Positions 35,531 through 47,769 of a stretch of 64,000 nucleotides of DNA are shown here, in pieces. Position numbers and translations under genes: made by a program. Numbering within the stretch: position 1 is the first letter of the stretch; each line of letters starts with the position of its first letter. The notes under the pieces are model-generated. The model saw only the letters and a program-made list of their open reading frames with translations. It did no database searches and was not told the DNA's origin. The stretch lies in assembly GCF_000143415.4 (NCBI RefSeq), contig NW_003314276.1, positions 2,420,374 to 2,484,373 of the forward strand, in the 5' to 3' direction. The stretch is from Selaginella moellendorffii (Eukaryota; Streptophyta; Lycopodiopsida; Selaginellales; Selaginellaceae).

Positions 35531-36622
35531 TCCAATATAAATTTTACTAGACAATAGGAGGAATAACAATTTTATTTCAGCAAAATTGTAAGAAGCATGG
35601 CTTCGTAGCCCTTTTCAAGGCATATAGCTCTCTATAAATCTATGGAATTTTATCCACTTGAACAATAGAAATAAATTTTAATCATTCAGTAGGTGTGTCA
35701 CAGATTCTTTGCCCCATGACATGAGGACATAGTAAAAGCTGCAACTACCCTTATACAACATTTCAATATTTGCATAGAGGTTATAGATTGGCAAAACCAC
35801 ACTTCTAGAGATTTTATACCTCATGAAAATCTATTATATATATCTTTTCTTGGAAGGCAATTGTGAATCTAATGATAAAGTGGAGAATTAAGCACATTTC
35901 ACTAAAGTATAATGGCATCAAGGATATGTGGTTTGGAAAAAGAGTTTACTCTCTACCCTTGATTACATCTTTAAAGTGAGTTTGCTATGATAAAAAAGCC
36001 ACTTTCAAATTACTTACTATTTGTTCATGATTTAAGGGACTAAGCCACATGTGGGGGAGAACAATCTTGGATGTACTTAAGGAGTTTGTTAATGTCTTTC
36101 CATTTAAATTTTCACATGGATTGCCTCTATTATAGCTCTATTATATTGGATGGACTAGGGGTGGCCTATATTGTCCTTTCTATGTAATCGTTCATAGACT
36201 AAAGAAAAAAATTTGAGAAATGGTCCATAAGGGTTCTAATATAAAGGGAAATGACTTATAGATAAAAATGCACCGTTTTTTTCAATTGGTTAAAGATTTT
36301 AGAATTTTTGGGGTTAAGTGTCCTTGAGTTTAAATAATATTAACCTCTTAGAAAGTCCAAATTTATGAGCTTATATTTGGAATTAAAAAGGTATTAAGTT
36401 CAACTTTATTAGTCGGCTAGCGAAATCACACCATATATTTAAATTAACATTTGATAAGTTTAGTTTGCCTTTAGTTGGGCTCAATTTGTGGGGTAGGGTG
36501 TTAAGAAAGCAAGGCTCTCGAGAGAGTTATGGCTCTTAACTTCCATTCACGAGGGTGTAAACTTGTAGAGAAGCATAATAGATTATAAACAACCAAAGAG
36601 AGAGCAAGACTTTCGAGAGAGT
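35531..36622. other. Nested decayed retroelement DNA
   Basis: AT-rich with no open frame. Parts near 36,190-36,260 resemble, in reverse, the LTR-like block at 37,228-37,320. 36,505-36,600 resembles, in reverse, 37,260-37,360. Boundaries cannot be set. Confidence 0.5.
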
Positions 36623-37260
36623 TGTAGTGCATGTGATCATGGGATGAGATTTGAATGTACTGTCACCGTGGATCCTTGGAACCTTGGCGGATAAATGGGG
36701 ATAAAATAGCCACTAAGGGCTCTCTCATAAAGTAATTATCCTTTTTCTAATTGGTTTAAAGGGAGAGAGATAGAGTGCATTACATATGGTATCAGAGCAA
36801 ATAGTATGGGTTTGATTCCCATTGATTAGTGGCTACTTAAGAATATAATATACCCTTGAACAAGGTATATTTCTACCCCTAAATTTAAAATCATACGTAT
36901 TAGGCATCCATGCGTATGTCCTTATTTTTGGTGGAACATCCACGGATGAAGGTATCAACTGTGGGATTGCGGTACAAGTGGATGACTAGTTGCCTCATAT
37001 GGAATAGCTGGTTTGCATAATGGAAGAATTAATAAATTTAGTGCGGAAATAGAGGTGTTAATTCCCCTTGGCTCAGTAGAGGTTGTTACTCAATAGTCAA
37101 TAGTCAATGAGGACATTAACATCTCTCGAGGGGGGGTAAGTGTAGCGCATATGATTATGGGATGAAATTTGGATATACTGTCACTGTGAATCCTTGGAAC
37201 CTTGGGGGATAAATGGGGATAAAATAACCACTCCTTTTCTTTTATATTTGAACCCTTATA
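36623..37260 (+). mobile_element. Miniature or internally deleted LTR element
   Basis: The left repeat starts TGTAGTGCATGTGATCATGG at 36,623 and reaches about 36,787. It is followed at once by TGGTATCAGAGC (36,789-36,800), the classical primer-binding site for initiator Met tRNA. A purine tract GAGGGGGGGTAAG (about 37,128-37,140) precedes the right repeat TGTAGCGCATATGATTATGG at 37,141. The left and right repeats share about 90 bp, with transitions. Only about 340 bp lies between them and no coding frame is present, as in TRIM-type elements or after internal deletion. The right repeat loses similarity after about 37,230. Confidence 0.65.
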
Positions 37261-37410
37261 AACCATTTTTTAAGTTGTTCTTTTTGGTTGCTTATAATTT
37301 ACTATACTTCCCTGCAAGTTCACGCCCTCATGAATGAAAACTAAGAGCTACAACTCTGTAATGCACCCTATCTTTCTCCCTTTAAGCCAACTAAAAAAAG
37401 GGCAATTACT
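37228..37410 (-). repeat. Inverted partial copy of the same LTR family
   Basis: Read on the minus strand, 37,410-37,260 matches plus-strand 36,500-36,600 and the LTR end at 36,735-36,787 (TTTAAAGGGAGA-AGATAG-GTGCATTACA). The region is therefore a head-to-head pair of LTR pieces. Confidence 0.6.
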
Positions 37411-37845
37411 TGATACCCTTGAGTCCTTAGGTTTAAATAATGGCTAGCTAGATGATATTTTGGGAAGTTTAAATTCAAAAATTTATAAAGGTGTAGAGTA
37501 TGAGATTATGCTAGCACCAAGACAAGGTGAGCATAGACCACTCTTAAGCTAATGAGCTCAAGTATTAAGTTTCTGAGCTGAGCTCAAATTTTAAATATAG
37601 TTTAATACAAATGTTATAAAATTTCAAAATTTAAGTTCATGGTGAACCTAATTTTGTACTATATTTTAACATCTCTTTGCATTTTATATAATAAAAGTAT
37701 TTTAGTAGAGACTTTATATCTAAGAATTTAAATATTTACCATATGTAAAAAAATCAAAATTTTAAATAAGATAGGATTTCTTGTAGAAAAGCTATCTTAA
37801 ATCTATACTATATGCTTTATGACTTATAAATATCAAAGATTTATC
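37411..37845. other. AT-rich intergenic
   Basis: No feature is recognised in about 430 bases before the next LTR. Confidence 0.5.
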
Positions 37846-39543
37846 TGTGAGGGCCAAGTGTACGATTATATACTAATATTAGCGTAGTGGGATTTTTGGT
37901 AGCTGTCAGATTGGTTTTAATCTGGACCATTCGCTCCTGTATATAAGCTAAGGTTTTTGGGCTAATTGATATACATATTTTCTATTTTCCCTTTCCATAT
38001 TCCAAACACTCACATTGGTGGAGATGAGGGGCATCTTTGATTGTCCCTGAGGAGTGTTTGGATTTGGGATTTTAGTTTAGATCTCGTCCCTGCGCTCTAT
38101 CCCATCGAAAACTTTTCTCGCCTGATCGATCCTCCCACATCTCAAGTACATGGCGATGAGAGTGTTCCCGAGAGGACCATCCAGTTGGATCTTCAAGGCA
38201 GCAATCTTTGCGAGCTTTTGCATTGTCTAGATCTAACTTTTTTCATTTCCTTTCTTTTGTTATTTCCTTTCAGGATTTTGGTTTAGATTTAGCTTTTTGC
38301 ATTGTCTAGATCTACCATTTCCTTCTAGATATTTGTCATTTCTCTTCTTTTGCTCTTTCTTTTTCGTTCATCTTCATGGCAGATTAACAATCTCCTCTTT
38401 TGACTCTGGAGCAGCAATTGGTACAATTGCTTGATGTTATGCACTTGCAATTGAACAACCAAACTCAGTTGATGGTGGCGTCCATGGCACGTGGTACAGC
38501 TCCTCCTGCTCTTGGTGCCAATCCTTGCATTCGGCCGGAGTTCTTTCGCGGGAATCCTGGGGATGATGTATACTATTGGTTCGATCATTTCACGGTGATT
38601 GCCACATATTAGGATGATGGTTGACGTTTGCATGAGTTTCCCAAGGGACGGCATTGCAGTGGTACAATGGTTTGAGCGCAGCCACTCATGGGGATTGGAG
38701 TGTTCTCCCAGATATCTTCAAAGATGCCTTCAGACATGCCGACAACTGTGATGATGCCTTCCAACAATTGCATTGTCTTTGCAAAATGCCATCTAATGCA
38801 ATTTGGCATTCATTTCAAAAGTTTTTTGCTTCGTGTGAAGCCAAATATGTTAGAGCGGATCAAGCTAAGAATGTTGTGGCCAACACTTCGTCAAGATTTT
38901 GTTGGACTTGTGCATGCACTTGCTCCTGCCACCCTTGACGATACTCTTCGCTTGGCACAACGTTATGAGACGTCGCATTTTCCACTTCTCGCTACACGTC
39001 CTTTAGCTCCACTTCCTATGGGTGATAGTCCTATTCCAATGGAGGTTGATGCTACTACTGCTCAAGTCTAAGGACAAGGGCGACGACGTGGTCATGGCCG
39101 TGATGTTCGCTGCTAAGCATGTGATGAAGTTGGTGATACTTATCAGCATTGTTGGTGTTTTCCAGATTAGTGACCTCCATTTCCTAGGTGGAGACCTTGG
39201 CATCAGAAACATCCCATTAGTGCTGCTGCAGTGGAAGGTTTAGACATCAAGATGTATCTGGGGAACGAGGAGTCATGCGAGTAACGGAGGGATCTTGCGC
39301 GAATAAGTCAGTGACCCCTTCATCTTTCTTTTGGGAGTATCATCAAGGGGTTCATTTGGCATCAGTTCATCTAGTGTTTACTTTCCAAGCTCGTTTTTAT
39401 AACCAGAGGTCTCTTATTATTCTCTCCGTGTTTGTTGATACATATTTGAGTTTATCTTCTATTGCTCGACCTGTTGCCACACGTTGCTGTCTATACTTGC
39501 ATCATGCAGTGGAACTAGTTTTCATTCTTTATGGCAACGGTAG
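37846..39543 (+). mobile_element. Truncated, decayed gypsy element (family A copy)
   Basis: The 5' LTR (37,846-38,013) matches that of element A. The leader, a gag relic (from the ATG at 38,376, followed three codons later by a stop) and the protease start follow in the same order. Changes are mostly C-to-T and G-to-A with some deletions. The copy stops at 39,543, within the word CTTTATGGCAACGG, where unrelated sequence is joined. The leader carries a 128 bp foreign insert (38,085-38,212). Confidence 0.9.
38085..38212 (-). pseudogene. Captured PPR-gene exon fragment inside the retroelement leader
   Basis: Between GATCT and AGCT of the element leader lie 128 bp absent from element A. On the minus strand they are open throughout and read LDGPLGNTLIAMYLRCGR then IDQARKVFDGIERRD, a typical plant PPR repeat pair. 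The insert is GC-rich and shows none of the C-to-T decay of the flanking element. No target duplication is visible at its ends. Confidence 0.85.
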
Positions 39544-40062
39544 TGCCCAAGGTGGCACGAAATAGGAAAGAGCATGATGGTGCCCTCGAGTAGAGAACTT
39601 CCTAGGAGGGGAAGTGTAGTTGCACAAAATGTCCAAGGCAAGGTGTCGGACACACCTAGGAAATTGACTTCAAGAAGCCAAAAGTAAGCGTTCCAAAGTG
39701 CAAAGGTAGATCAATGGAATCTGTGACTACTCAAGAATGAGTAGTGGAATTGATCTAGAGAGGGTGTCTCTAACCGGTTTAGCGAGAACTGAACCAATAA
39801 AAAGGAGCAACCCACCCCAGGTGGTCAAGTGAGTCTCTAAGTTGGAGAGACTATCCTCCTTGGAGGATGGGCAAGGCATGGTGAGCCTTTGGTGTCAAAC
39901 CATTGACGAATAACGAGAAGGCATGGTGAGCCTTCAACGTAAAACCATTGACAAATATTGGCTAGGTGCCAAGGATGGAAATGGTAACACATGCGGGTGT
40001 TACTTTATAAAATGGTTTACCATACGATGAGGACATCGAACTTCGTCTATGGGTGGTGGAGT
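39544..40062 (+). other. Internal 3' end of the TGTGAGAC LTR element
   Basis: GC-richer sequence with no open frame, joined to the broken gypsy copy at 39,543. It ends in a purine-rich GGGTGGTGGAGT tract just before the LTR at 40,063, as a polypurine tract would. AAGGCATGGTGAGCCTT is repeated at 39,870 and 39,918. Confidence 0.5.
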
Positions 40063-41830
40063 TGTGAGACACAAAATCCCTAGGCCCCAAAGTGGAGCCG
40101 GAAGGGCGCCACGTGGTAGTGGCCGAAGCAAAAGCCAAACGAGCGTAAAACGTTTGGACTAAAAAGCTCCGACTGGAAAGGTCGAGAGCGGGAGTGGAAC
40201 TCCCAGCAAAGTGCTCGAGGAATGAGCACGAAGCAAGCCATAAGCGAGGCTCTAAAAAGGGACCCGAAAGGACCAACACATGACACGTGGAAGAGTCCGA
40301 GATGGACCCGAAGTGGAGTCCGATATGGAGTCTGAGATGGACCCGAGATGGAGTCCGAGATGGAGTCCGAGATGGACCCGAGATGGAGTCCGAGATGGAC
40401 CGAGTGTAAGGAACCGACTCCCCGAGATGTCGTAGGCTAAAGGATCCCCAAAAGCTTGACCGAAATGACAAAGAGTTCATCGGATGGGACCAAGTCGAGG
40501 ATCAAGTCCAAGACCGACTCTAGGACTGAGTTCGAGATAGAATCTAGAATCGAGTCCGAGACCAACTCGGGGACCGAGTTCAAGTCCGAGTTCGAGACCG
40601 AGTTCGAGACGGAGTCCGAGATCCGAAATCGGGTCTGAGACCGAGTCTGAGGTCGAGTCCGAGGTCGGGTCCGAGATCGGGTCTGAGATCGAGCCCGAGT
40701 CCGAGGTCGAGTCCGAGGTCGGGTCCGAGATCGAGCCCGAGATCGAGCCCGAGATCGAGTCCGAGACCGAATCCGAAGTCGGATCTGAAATCGGGTCCGA
40801 GATCAAGCTAGAGACTAAGTCCAAATACTAATACGGGTCAAGGGGTGAAAGCCCAAAGCGTGCGTCTCCCAGGGGGGGGGGGGGCTGCAGGGGGTTCCAA
40901 AAGTATAGTAGGGAGAGTGTGGGGGTTGGAGCCCAGTGGAGCCAGTTTGGCCTAGGAAGGCCAGACCCAGTGTTGGGTGATGAGCTGACCACTGGGAAGT
41001 CCAAGACTAGAGTGAACACGGACTGACAAGCGGGGTAGCTTGGTGAAGTGTTCAAGAGCCGACTCTAGTTCCCCCGGGAGATCGACTGGCCGATGCTCCC
41101 AGTCCAAGTGTGGATGGCACTACCTACTTGGATACCAGGCGTGGCTCAACGGACCCTCACTCTAAGCCCATGGCTAGAGCACCTAAAGGTGAAAGGCGGG
41201 GAGAGTACCCAGTTGGCTCACGTAAGGCCATGGTGTTCCGAAATGTTGTCCCAAAGGCCCAGACTGTGGAAAGGAAGAGGAGCAGTCCTCTGGGGTGGTG
41301 ACCAAGGACACAGTCGTGTGGGGAGGAAGTCCCAGAGGACCGCGGGACTTAGTGGTCGGGCCTGTGGGCCTCGATCCAGTGGCAGTGTTAGCAAACACGG
41401 CCAGGGGCAGGAAGGGACTTGGTAGGAACTAACAAAGGGACTTTGGGGAAGGCAATTCCCCACGTCTGTGGGCATCCTAAGGATGCTAAGGTGTGGATCT
41501 AGGATGACCACTCGTGGACAGATGGCCTAGTCTTGGAGAGAGGGGATGGTGATGCAAGTGGTATTGGACCACTAGCGCAGCAAAGGTGAATGGGCATGGC
41601 CTTAGCGTAACGGGCCAAGACGTCAGTGGTACCTTTGGGTGTCGGTCTTGGGACCGGACACGTGGAGCACTTGGACCAGGTGCAAGTGTTGAGTGGTATG
41701 GATGCCATTCTTGGGGCTAGCAAGTCCCAAGTCCTGAATTGGACTGATGGAGGTTGTGAATGAGATTCCTCCAAGTGGTCGGATGTGTGGTTAAGTGACT
41801 AAAGTAGAATGGAAAATTTAGTCGCTTACA
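40063..41830 (+). repeat. Long LTR of the TGTGAGAC family (copy 3, best preserved)
   Basis: Begins TGTGAGACAC and ends CGCTTACA, about 1.77 kb. It aligns with the solo LTR at 8,602-10,186 and, in its 3' half, with 2,365-3,119. Composition is GC-rich and CpG-rich, unlike the two other copies. The left flank looks like internal element sequence with a polypurine tract, so this is probably a 3' LTR. A G-run (40,867-40,884) lies in the middle. Confidence 0.8.
40288..40820 (+). repeat. GAGTCCGAGATG-type tandem array in the LTR
   Basis: About 40 imperfect 10-12 bp units (GAGATGGAGTCC, GAGTCCGAGATC, GAGCCCGAGATC). Long open frames on both strands here are by-products of the repeat. Confidence 0.9.
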
Positions 41831-41934
41831 CATTGCTTCTGCATAACATGGCAAATTATACCCCACATCATCGATCCACTTAATATACACAACCATGATG
41901 GAATTACTATAAGGAGAAATTTATACTTTATTAT

Positions 41935-44900
41935 CACCTATTATGCAATGTCCCAAGAACACCTTTGAATACACTCTCCTTCTCTAGTGTAAAAACTACA
42001 CACCCAGTCTCTTTAGCTGCTAGCACCATCAAACGAAAGCCTACTGTAGCATCAAGCACAATCCCCTTAGGAGGACAAAACAACTCTAGGAGGATTTGCA
42101 TGGCCTTTGGTGAACGGTGTCAATAACCAGGGAACTCTATATGATGGTCCTCATTGATAACATTTGGGATGATATCTGTTGAGCTATCATTTCCTGGCAA
42201 TGCCAAACTTGCACGCTCATCAGCTCATGTAATACTGTGACAGCAAGAGTAATGGTAGAGAGCATGGTAGTTCCATGCTAAAACCTACAAGGAAAAAAGG
42301 CAATCAATTTAAGATATGAAAAATAAGGAAATGCAAACCTTTTGGATTCGGCCACCTGCTCCTTTTGTTTCAATTGGGATGTTTGAGAGTAGGCAGCCTA
42401 ATGCAAACTCAACCAATCTAGAGTCATCATTCTCCACCATCGTTGCAAGAAGACCTCCCCAAAATAAAGAACGGGGAAGAATGACTAGCATAATGCCCTC
42501 ATATCGCAACACCTTGGATGCCACATCCACCACTTGAGAAATATGGTCCGGTCGAAGGATGTTCCAGGATGGAGTGTCACCTTGTAAAGGTGGTAACCCA
42601 TCAGGCAGGGCAAAGAATGTGAGGTTGATGCCGAAAGTATTATTCATTCCCAATCCTTGCATCCATTGATGGAACATAGAAGACTCTCGGCTCACATTGT
42701 TGGAAAGCTGAAAGTAGTCCCCAATAACTATTTCCATATTGCCAACACTTTCCATAGGAGAAAGAGGGTGAACCTAAATAGTGTTCAAAACTAGGAAATA
42801 TTAAAGTTAATACATGTTTTTTTTCATACATATTTATGTGAAGCCGATGAAGATAACTCCTGGAGGTCATCCTCTGTAACAGTGGAGAGGGATGGAAATA
42901 ATGCATTTGTACGTCAACATATAGAGTGTTGGCTTGTTTCTCCAACATCTACAACCAAATTACAATAAGTAAGGTCATTGAAAATCAAGTTCTTACTCTC
43001 TTGGACGTCCTCACTATGGAGCTACCTTCGTACATTTCAAGTAGTCGGGGCTGGACGAGCAGCGGCAATAGAATCTAGGGAATGAGCAATTGCTGTAGGA
43101 TGAGATGGGGCAAGAGAGTTTTCAGCCAGGTTCTCCACTCGTTCGCCTTCGGTCTGCTCAATATGAATCTCGTCCTTGTCTTGATGCATCTCCACTCCTT
43201 CCAAAAGTGCCTCTTCAATAAAGTAGAAACATAAGTTACTACTAGGAAATTTTACTCATCAAACCTGAATGACACTTGAGGTAGAGATCAAGATCAAAAG
43301 GTGACAATGGCATTTGCCTCCACAACTCCAAATACCATGGAAAAAGTTCTTGCTCCCGTGCAGTGGAACATTGGAACTCTAGCTCATATATGCCAAGTTT
43401 CTTCCCACCAGTTAAGAGCTTGAGAAAAACACTTGCTATGTACACTGGAGCACCTGGGCAATGATTTAAAAACCTACAAAAGAGTCATAATTAAATAAAT
43501 AAGTCAATTTCTTGCAATATATCTATATGCCATGTGGCGTGAGAAAAATGGTTGGCCCGGCTGGTTCTTGAAATCCATAGAGCTTGAGCTGCCATCAGGA
43601 AGCCATCCATCCCCAAGCTCTTGAAAGGAAGCTCAAACATATTCTGGAAGTGTTATGCCGGTGCGGGGACTAGTGAGGAACTTCGTATCCCATACTTGAA
43701 GTAGCTCCTCAGCAGCAGCAATACTCTAAGTGATATAGAGCTTCTCCTTCATCACATTCTCAAGTTTGCTCTCCAACCTTTTATCATTGTTACGATGCCA
43801 AGTGTTGAGGAGTTCCAAGCGAGAGGTTTGTTCATTGAAGGAGAGCTGGCTTTTTTGCGATGTTATAGATCAATTCTTCAGGTGCTTTACCATTTCCTAC
43901 AAGAACAAGGATTTCAAAGTGGAATGAGAAAGATAAAAGGGACTAACTTACTGCCATGAGAGCATATCTCTGCAATGCAATCCAACCAATCTTTATCGCA
44001 GCGAATGTCTGCAATCGCAAGTAGCTTCTTCACCTTTGATTTCTTTGAGTTCAAAATGTGCTGCTCAATTTGTTGTAGTTCAAGGTTCTTTTGCACTTCA
44101 TCCGTCACTTGTGTAATCTTCAAATATGAGTTTTGCTCTGCCTTGACAATTGGCTAAAAGAAAAACTTGTGAGTAGAAAACACAAGTTCATGCAAGAAAA
44201 GGATACTTTTGCCCAGACCACAACCAAAAAATCCATAGGCACTTGATACCAAGTAAGCAACTCTTGGCCTTTACGTGCTACAAGCTTTGCTTAAACCACT
44301 TCCATAACTTCACGACTATATAGTATCTGGATTTCGTTGAAAAAAAGCATGCCAAGATATCAAAGGTGCTTGAAATTATGGACCAAGATATGTGCTTGGA
44401 AAGTAAATTGATTAAACCTATAATATAGTTGGTGAGAACAAAGGTTACAAGTAAAAGATTCTTACATGTTGATCTTGTGACATGCCAAGTTAAGCCTCAC
44501 AACTTGGTTTCAATCCTGTGGCTCCACAAGTGTCACTAAAACACAAATATATCACTTGTCATCGTCATGGAACTTCTCTTGGATACACCTCCAAAACACA
44601 AGCCACCGGTGGTTTCCATCAATAATGAAGAACATCTGGCTTACAAAAGCTTGTGTCTCTTTGTGGCATGCCATTAAAGTATCAAACTCCTAAGATTTCC
44701 TTTGCCATATTTGATCCCAAGTATGCTCAATCTTGTGAGTAACCATGTCTATGCAATTTGTTCTGGGGAATGATGACAACACAATAAACAATCCAGTAGT
44801 GTGCCCAAATCCAACTTCTGTGAAAGAGGTGTAAATAGCCATGTTGAGGTCGTAGGCTGAGCACACCCAGTGACTTTGCTTAAGACGGCAAAGTGGAATC

Positions 44901-45100
44901 TCAAGATGTTGGGATCCTTTCCAAGCCATTTCACCTAACACCCTGCTGATAGTTTGTTCTTGAGCCTAGACAATAGTCTCGCATACTCGCTCATTCAAGA
45001 TCGTGTCGGCCTCTAGCATAATTACCACCTCATTTTTGTGACCTTCAGGAGCAGCAACATGTCTGCCATTTCCACCACCAAAATCTGCCCCACCACCTAT
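41935..45100 (-). pseudogene. ParB-like / DNA-methyltransferase-like fusion gene, decayed
   Basis: Read on the minus strand from 45,100 down, the pieces stay in biological order. First comes LEIPLCRLKQSHWVCSAYD then FFIIDGNHRWLVFWRCIQE (about 44,595-44,640), the start and the GGQHR-like motif of a ParB/sulfiredoxin-type domain. Coding-like segments follow at 44,123-43,914, 43,700-43,540 and 43,445-43,242. Then 42,755-42,309 has IVIGDYFQLS, LTFFALPDGLPP and DVASKVLRYEGIMLVILPRS, which align with the motif IV (DPPY) region of beta-class DNA methyltransferases. 42,090-41,960 has LFCPPKGIVLDATVGFRLMV, the motif I region. The DPPY site reads ALPD, so catalysis is doubtful. Stops and frame changes break it. 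The gene at 53-57.6 kb shows a related layout. Confidence 0.55.
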
Positions 45101-45106
45101 AGCATT

Positions 45107-45860
45107 GATAAAGGAAAAAGTTGGACGGAAGGAATATTTGGCAGCATAAGTTCAAACATCAAAATCCCAAACAGTTGGACTCAAGGTCCAACTGCCCAAG
45201 TTCCAACCCAACGACTCCAACTTCAGTTTCTCAGCGATCTCGGTTCGACACTCTACAGCAGCAACTCTACAACAGACTCGAACACCGAACGGGTATAAAT
45301 GACCCGGAAGCGGTTACCAGGAGCAGTTGCCAGATGACAACATCTGTACTGCAGACACAAACCTGAAAGGACCATGGTGACAAGCACAGACACAGTTGCC
45401 AAGGACTTAGTATAAATAGGCTAGCTGTGAGAGTGAGAATTTTATCCCATCTCTACTCTGCACAAAAGAAAGCTTTGTAAAAGTTTTCTTTATCAACTGC
45501 TTGTGAGATTTGACTTCCTACTCTGTGTTCTGGGATCGACACCGAGATGCATTTAGTTTTCACTCAGTTTTACTTTCTATTGTGCAAGTGCATTCACTTG
45601 TTCTGGGTTTTTGTTGATTCTGTGGCCTGTGCCATCCTTGCCCACCTTTAGTTCTGTTGACGGCCAAGTTCTTAGTGCAGATTGAGGAGTTGTATGACCG
45701 GCCAATTGTGTAGCCTCTCTTTCTATTCTCGTCAGACTTGTAATCCGACTGGCGACCAAATACTCAATTGAGCCAACCATTTCGCGATTTCACCATTCCT
45801 TTTCCCTTTTCCCCTTTGTTTCCTTCTTTTCTCTGTAACACCCATTTTTCCATGATAACA
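45107..45860 (+). repeat. 5' LTR of gypsy element C
   Basis: Starts TGATAAAGGAAAAAG, ends GATAACA. AGTATAAATAGGC is a TATA box. Confidence 0.9.
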
Positions 45861-46164
45861 CATGGCGACCACGGTGGGATGGTTGTCACAGAATCTGCAT
45901 TTTCTTTTTTTTAGTTTTCTCTTTCATGCATGCTGAAAAATTCCGGAAAAATCTCTTTTACTGATCAGTCGTTTTGAGAAATCAGCGAGGAAAGCCGAAG
46001 ACCTGCGCAGAAGCCCGAGGAAGGAGCAGCGCAGAGAATTGGATAGGAGACATTTGTGACGGAGCATCACGAGCACCGTGACGAGCAGTTCCGATTGCGG
46101 AGTACCTGGTGGCAACGTGGAACGTTGTGTCTAGCAGTCCCCCTTACACGAAGAATTATGAGGT

Positions 46165-47769
46165 ATGCGGGAAATACCTCATGAGGTAAAAGCTCGACAG
46201 GAAGACGAGCGAAAAGCGCGTTCGAAGAAGAGAGACGCGTTGAGAGAAGTTGAAGCTATCAAGCTCCGAGAGAGAAGGCGACTCGAGGAAGAGGAAGCCA
46301 AAGAGCGGGACAGGATAACTCAAGAACAAGCTCGGCTTGACCAAGAGCGAGCTCGGGGAAGAACCGAAACCGGGCAAACCCTAAAGAATATTCAGGATTC
46401 CAGAAGAGGGAGAGGACCGGTATACGAAAGGTACGAGCATAATAGTGAAGAAAGGGAGCCCACCGGAAGGAGGAGCTTCGTAGATCAATTTAAAGATTCA
46501 TCTTCGGGGAGGATACTCAGCTCGGTTGGAAGTATCTTCGGGAGGAAGGACAAAGAGGCTGTCATCGACGAAGCCGAAGACGAAGGGGAGGATAGCGAAA
46601 AAAGAAGTGACAACACTGACAGAAGTCAGAAGAACCTTGACTTCGATCAGTACTTCCACGCATTAGGGAATCAACAGGTAGTACAACCCATGTTGGTTTC
46701 AATGGCAGGAACGTCCAACCCCGTCATCATGAAGAAGGCTCTTCCTCCTACCTTTCATGGAACGGAGAATGAAGACTATGAGCGGCACTTGAAGCAGTTC
46801 AATGCGGCATGTGCACTCAACAACGAGATAATGGATGTCGAGAAGATTGCACTGTTTCCTTTCACTTTGAAGGGAGATGCGGCAGAATGGTTCTACGCCT
46901 ACGCCACCTTTGCTGCACTGTCTGACGACTTCAAAGGATACTACAAGAAGAAGTACGAGTGCCGTGATCCAGTGGTGAGATTGTAAGAGATCAACCAAGG
47001 GGGTACGGAGTTGGCAGAAGACTACGCCAGAAGGTTTAACAAAATCTATGGGAGGTGTGATGCCACCACTATTCCGGATGTTTTAGCTATGAACTGGTTT
47101 CTCAACGGACTTTGGTCTGAGATGCAGACTCCAATATGGCTAGAGGCACCCACCACATTGGACACTGCTCATGCGGCTGCAGAGAAAGTCGACAAGATAC
47201 TGCGCAAAACAAGCAATGCACTCAGAAGGGAGCTTCGTACGAAAGGTGGTGTCGATCAGTCAGCTGACTTGGTCAAGAAATTGGAACGACAACTGAAAGA
47301 TTTGGATATTCGACAGCCCAGAAGAAAGGATATATTCTGCTTCATCTGTAAAAATGAAGGGCACTATGCAAATGAGCGCAAAATCCCCAGATGTCAGATA
47401 TGCAATCAAACAGGACATGGAGCAAGGAGCTGTCGATACTACGTAAGACCCGAACCAGCAGCTGCACAAGTGGAACCGAGCGATTACTGGCCGCAACAAG
47501 GTCAGCGGCAACAACCGTTCCCAAAAGATTACCCACGCATGATGAACCATCCGAGGCAACGTCAATGGTTCGAGCGACAACGACAACAGCAGTTCGAACA
47601 GCGCCCACGGCAACCTCAGCGACAGCAGAACCAAGATCATCAACAACTTCGACTTCCAGCCCCACCTCAACCCAAGCTCCTACCAGGACCAGGTTCGACT
47701 GCCCACATCACGTGCTACCGGTGTGGACAGAAAGGACACTATGCCACCACTTGCCCAAATGAGCAATAA
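46165..47769 (+). pseudogene. Gag of gypsy element C
   Basis: An open frame from the ATG at 46,165 with one internal stop (TAA at 46,984). The N-terminal 80 residues are a charged coiled-coil-like segment (RERRRLEEEEAKERD). The gag core follows: PPTFHGTENEDYERHLKQFN, then FPFTLKGDAAEWFY. Three zinc knuckles are present: CFICKNEGHYANER (last Cys replaced by Arg), CQICNQTGHGARSC and CYRCGQKGHYATTC. A Gln-Arg-rich stretch lies between the second and third. The TAA at 47,767 ends gag, but pol continues in the same frame, so natural readthrough is possible. Confidence 0.85.

Noticed and set aside
40456-40824. Open frames of Glu-Ser or Ser-Asp repeats on both strands
   Set aside because: They are translations of the GAGTCCGAGATG tandem array in an LTR.
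44660-44680. GTGGCATGCCATTAAAG, resembling the palindrome half-site
   Set aside because: It lacks the AGGCCT-type centre and lies in the coding-like part of the 42-45 kb relic; probably chance.
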